Assembly: GCA_000151295.1 (NCBI GenBank)
Contig: GG745369.1
Coordinates: forward strand, 70,344 to 129,148
DNA length: 58,805 bases
Reading direction: 5' to 3'
Source of the DNA: Allomyces macrogynus ATCC 38327
Lineage: Eukaryota; Blastocladiomycota; Blastocladiomycetes; Blastocladiales; Blastocladiaceae
Part shown: positions 55,901 through 58,805 of the stretch, in pieces
Layout: each line of letters starts with the position of its first letter
How positions within the stretch are numbered: the first letter of the stretch is position 1
Program-made: the position numbers and the translations under genes
Notes under the pieces: generated by a model
What the model was told of the DNA's origin: nothing
The model's database searches: none
What the model saw: the letters and a program-made list of their open reading frames with translations, nothing else

Positions 55901-57880
55901 GGTTGCCTGCAGTTTGGCAGCTTGATGAAGCATGCATTTGGTAGCCCCAGCACTGGCTTGGTACTGATGTGGCCAAACAAGAAGCAGGTTTAGTGGTGCA
56001 GCCCCTGTTGCTGATGGATCACAATTTGAATATATTGGATCATCACACCAATTCTACAGACGCAGACCATTGTTTGGTTGGTGACTGGGGCTCAGTCTTT
56101 GGAAAGGTGGATTGCATTGTGCACTGGCTGCAGATGGATCTGGGAGAACGTTTCACCTTGTTGGATGAGGAATCGGTCCTGGGGATTCCAGACCCAACAG
56201 CCCTGTCCATGGTGCTCAGGGACATGGTGGACCTGATGGGGGACACAAAGATAATGCATTTAGAAGGCTTGCTCCCACACCTGCATCTGGAGGTGGTGGT
56301 GGGGGGCCAATTACACTTCCTCACATTCCAGGAGGTCTGGCTCAGGTGCCACAACTCCCAGATCACAAGAGATTTGATCCCAGATGGGTTGCGACTGGAC
56401 CTTTTGGGGGTACTGCCACCCCAGGGGAGACAGCAGAGTTCACCCTGACTGGGGCTGAGGCAGCATCCCTGCGGGTGGAGCTTGATGTGTGGATTGCCAA
56501 GGGCGCGGCAATGGTGCTGGAGGAGGGCCAATGCTGTGACGACTTTGTAGACGAGGTGATCCACCCAGTCTTCACCATGACTCAGAAGTGTGGGAAGGTC
56601 TGGGTGATCATAGATTACTGGTATGTGAACAGCTTCATAATGGACAAACTGTTCAAAATGGAGATGATGAAATTGGTGATTGGAGTGATCCTGGACATGG
56701 AGTTCATGGCAGTGGTGGACATTGCCAACTTCTTCCTACACCTAGGGGTGCACCTGGAACACTGGCACCTGTTGCACTTTGTGGTGCAGGGCCAGGTGTT
56801 CAAGCCACTGGCTTCACTCTTTGGACTGAAGTGTCTGCCATGGATCTTCATGAAACTGCCAAAGCCCATCCTGGCAGCATTGCACAGGATTGGGGTGATG
56901 GTGTTGGCCTGGCTGGATGATGTGATTGTGGGGTCAGTGACAGAAGCACTGACCCTGCAGTGCACGATTGTGTTTATTCGCCTGATGCAGCTCCACAGAT
57001 TCCAGATCTTGTGGAAGAAACTGTCATTTCCCACATAGCAGATGGTGCAATGGGTGGGAATGGGAGTGGGACCTTGTGTGCAAGGTCATGCAAGCCCCCC
57101 CCCCCCCCTCCCACGAAACTGACAGCAGTATGGGACAAGCTGCACAAAGTGAGCTGTCTGGACTGGATTCATGTGAAAAGTCTGGCAAGCCTGGTGGGGA
57201 AGATCCTGGCCATCTCGCTGGCAGTGGGTGAACTGAAACTTCTCACAATGGAGCTCTGCATGGCAATGTGCACAGCAGCACAAGCCATTGGTACATGCCA
57301 TGGACGATGGGGCTCTCTCATGGTGGACATGACACGTCTCATGAGGAAGGACCTGTTGACAAGTGCAGCAGTGCCTCTGGACTACAAAGGTTCCACACTG
57401 CTGCAGCTGGTGGCAGACCTGACCACACACTCCAGTGCATTGGGGATGGGCTGGGCCCTGAATGTGTGGGTGGAGGGGGAACTGGTGCAGACGTGTGACC
57501 AGTGGTCAGCAGACGTTCTCCTCCAGTATCAGGACAGGTATCAATTGGCAGGGGACCTGTCCAGGTTCCTGTTCACACACCCTGCAACAGACCTGATCCA
57601 CATTGGGGTCTTGGAGATACTTGCAGTCCCAGTGGGACTGCAGGCCCTGGTGGCCTTGGGGGCAATGGACCTTGTCTGGACTGACAGTCCATGCAATGGT
57701 GACAACCTCAGCTCCATAATTTACCATGGATCAGCAGGAGGGCTGCTGATGCCTGTGGATGAATTGTGCAACAAAGGAAACCTGGCTTTGGCTGCAGGGT
57801 TTTGGGGCATGGCTGTGCTCGACCCACCTGCTGTTGAACAATCAGCGCACAGTTGCTCCTTGGAGATCACGTGCAAATGA
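55425..57880 (+). mobile_element. DIRS-like retrotransposon fragment (RT and RNase H)
   Basis: The 5' part has helical gag-like pieces (MASHLKVLAALLQEVALLKL). From 56346 a frame carries a reverse transcriptase: GKVWVIIDYWYVNSFIMDKL, FKMEMMKLVIGVILDME, KPLASLFGLKCLPWIFMKL and VLAWLDDVIVGSV with the DD pair. It is followed (56960-57880) by LASLVGKILAISLAVGELKL and an RNase H-like tract (VLEILAVPVGLQALVALGAM, then DLVWTDSPCNGDN). The LASLVGK linker and FKME wording are those of DIRS/Ngaro elements, not Ty3 or Ty1. No tyrosine recombinase was seen: similarity and CpG depletion both end near 57850-57880, so the copy is 3'-truncated. Frame changes are present. Confidence 0.7.
55868..55902. repeat. 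T12-G23 homopolymer junction
   Basis: Run of 12 T directly followed by 23 G inside the gag-like part of the DIRS fragment. A C14 run follows at about 57095-57108 in the same element. Lengths are unreliable in any assembly. Confidence 0.9.
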
Positions 57881-58805
57881 AGTGGGGTGTCGCATCAGTG
57901 AGAGACAGATGCGAGACGAGACGCGAGTGGCTTAAACGCGGTCAAATGATTATCAGCAATGGAGGCCTGGCAGCAATAGGTAATAATTATCAATGCAGCC
58001 TCAGCCTTGGTTTGTCTTGACTTTTGATGGTGCAGGTGATGGGATCGCTCCATTGCGCTTGTTGCAATGAGTCATGGGGGCTGGGATACCAATCAGGACA
58101 TGGTGCGTTTGATCAAACATACCTGTGCGCCCTGCCCTGTGTTGCAACCAGGCTGGCTGCTGTTGGTATGCAACTCCCTGTTCCGTGCATCAAGTGTCAG
58201 TCGTTGATCAGATGTCCATGAAAAATGGTCCAAGGAATACTTTGTGCCCATATTCCTTACATCAACAAGCACAACTGCTCACAGCAACCACACCACAACC
58301 TGATTGACAAACTGGCCCATGAATCGCTGCAAATGATTCTGTGCAGCAATCTTAGCTCAACCATGGCCCCATCTGCGCATGCCATCCATGCCACAACCAT
58401 GGCTCCAACATCAAAACTGACCAAGGCCAAGATTACAATGGCGCGCCAACTCTACTGCCCTTCTTCCCGCCTGCACAAGGGATGACAACTGTTGTGCTCA
58501 GGGACCTGCACAATCATGTTGGATTGACCAACCTCACCCTGACACTTAAATTGGCTTATGGAATGGACATTCAGGAAGCGTAGGCCGAATGTCATGCACT
58601 GTGGCACGTTCTTGACAGTGTAGTGGTTCTTCCACTTGGTCTGCACAAGTTCCACCAGCTGCCCTAGTTGCTACTGGTGACAATTGCGTGTTGTGTGCAC
58701 AGCCAATGGCACGATGTACACACATCAATCAATATCGCCACGCTCAAAAATGACATGGGCGACTGTTGATGAGGGCATATTGACATGATCAGCACGTCCA
58801 TAGTC
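57881..58805. other. Window end, probable element debris
   Basis: CpG reappears just after 57880 (GCGAGACGAGACGCGAG), marking a boundary. Beyond about 58020 the sequence is again CpG-poor. A minus-strand frame at 58655-58452 (WKNHYTVKNVPQCMTFGLRF) continues in other frames, but I cannot name it. Confidence 0.35.

Noticed and set aside
1..58805. CRISPR arrays, bacterial operons, tRNA or rRNA genes
   Set aside because: Spliced eukaryotic genes throughout; no regular repeat-spacer array and no cloverleaf B-box/A-box pair recognised by eye.

Overview
The window reads as nuclear DNA of a zoosporic (flagellated) fungus, most likely a blastocladiomycete close to Allomyces. Genes are GC- and CpG-rich and are cut by many short introns (about 60-85 bases) with GTACG/GTGCG-type donors. 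Fungal markers (a Cdc3/AspB-type septin, a DUF4246 protein, F-box/LRR relics) sit beside flagellar genes lost from higher fungi (TTLL9, CFAP70, CEP135/Bld10) and genes shared with animals (TMEM94, UBXN11-like, CHMP7). The species name is an inference.

Layout. 1-801: 3' end of a multi-pass membrane protein. 997-3755(-): membrane-anchored S9A prolyl oligopeptidase. 4281-5150(+): SUMO E2 UBC9. 5674-7366(+): TBC1D20-type Rab GAP, facing a RED/IK-like fragment (-). 8536-10594(-): low-complexity protein of unknown function. 11097-16160: decayed F-box/LRR copies interrupted by a 2.36 kb transposon with TIRs of about 390 bases. 16625-17917(+): SEP+UBX protein. 17970-23819(-): a relic and two intact kelch single-pass membrane proteins in tandem. 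24723-26167(+): CHMP7. 29003-40618: TTLL9(-), septin(+), CFAP70(-), CEP135(+), the last two head to head. 40734-44457(-): two more F-box/LRR copies. 44878-46645(-): DUF4246 gene crossing a 163-base assembly gap. 47159-51497(-): TMEM94-like P-type-ATPase relative. 52050-58805: transposon graveyard holding a THAP/DDE_Tnp_4 element, a SWIM-like relic and a DIRS-like retrotransposon fragment.

Two patterns run through the window. First, the transposon blocks (about 12.0-16.3 kb and 52.6-57.85 kb) are strongly CpG-depleted and TG/CA-rich while the flanking genes are CpG-rich, as expected if repeats were cytosine-methylated and then deaminated. Second, many otherwise well-conserved genes carry isolated one-base frame breaks, several in homopolymers. 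I read these mostly as consensus errors, so protein models across them are approximate.

Functionally the central block is a cytoskeleton/flagellum neighbourhood: tubulin glutamylation (TTLL9), septin filaments, central-apparatus protein CFAP70 and basal-body cartwheel protein CEP135. UBC9, the TBC GAP, CHMP7 and TMEM94 are housekeeping genes for SUMOylation, ER/Golgi Rab control, ESCRT-III and ER magnesium.
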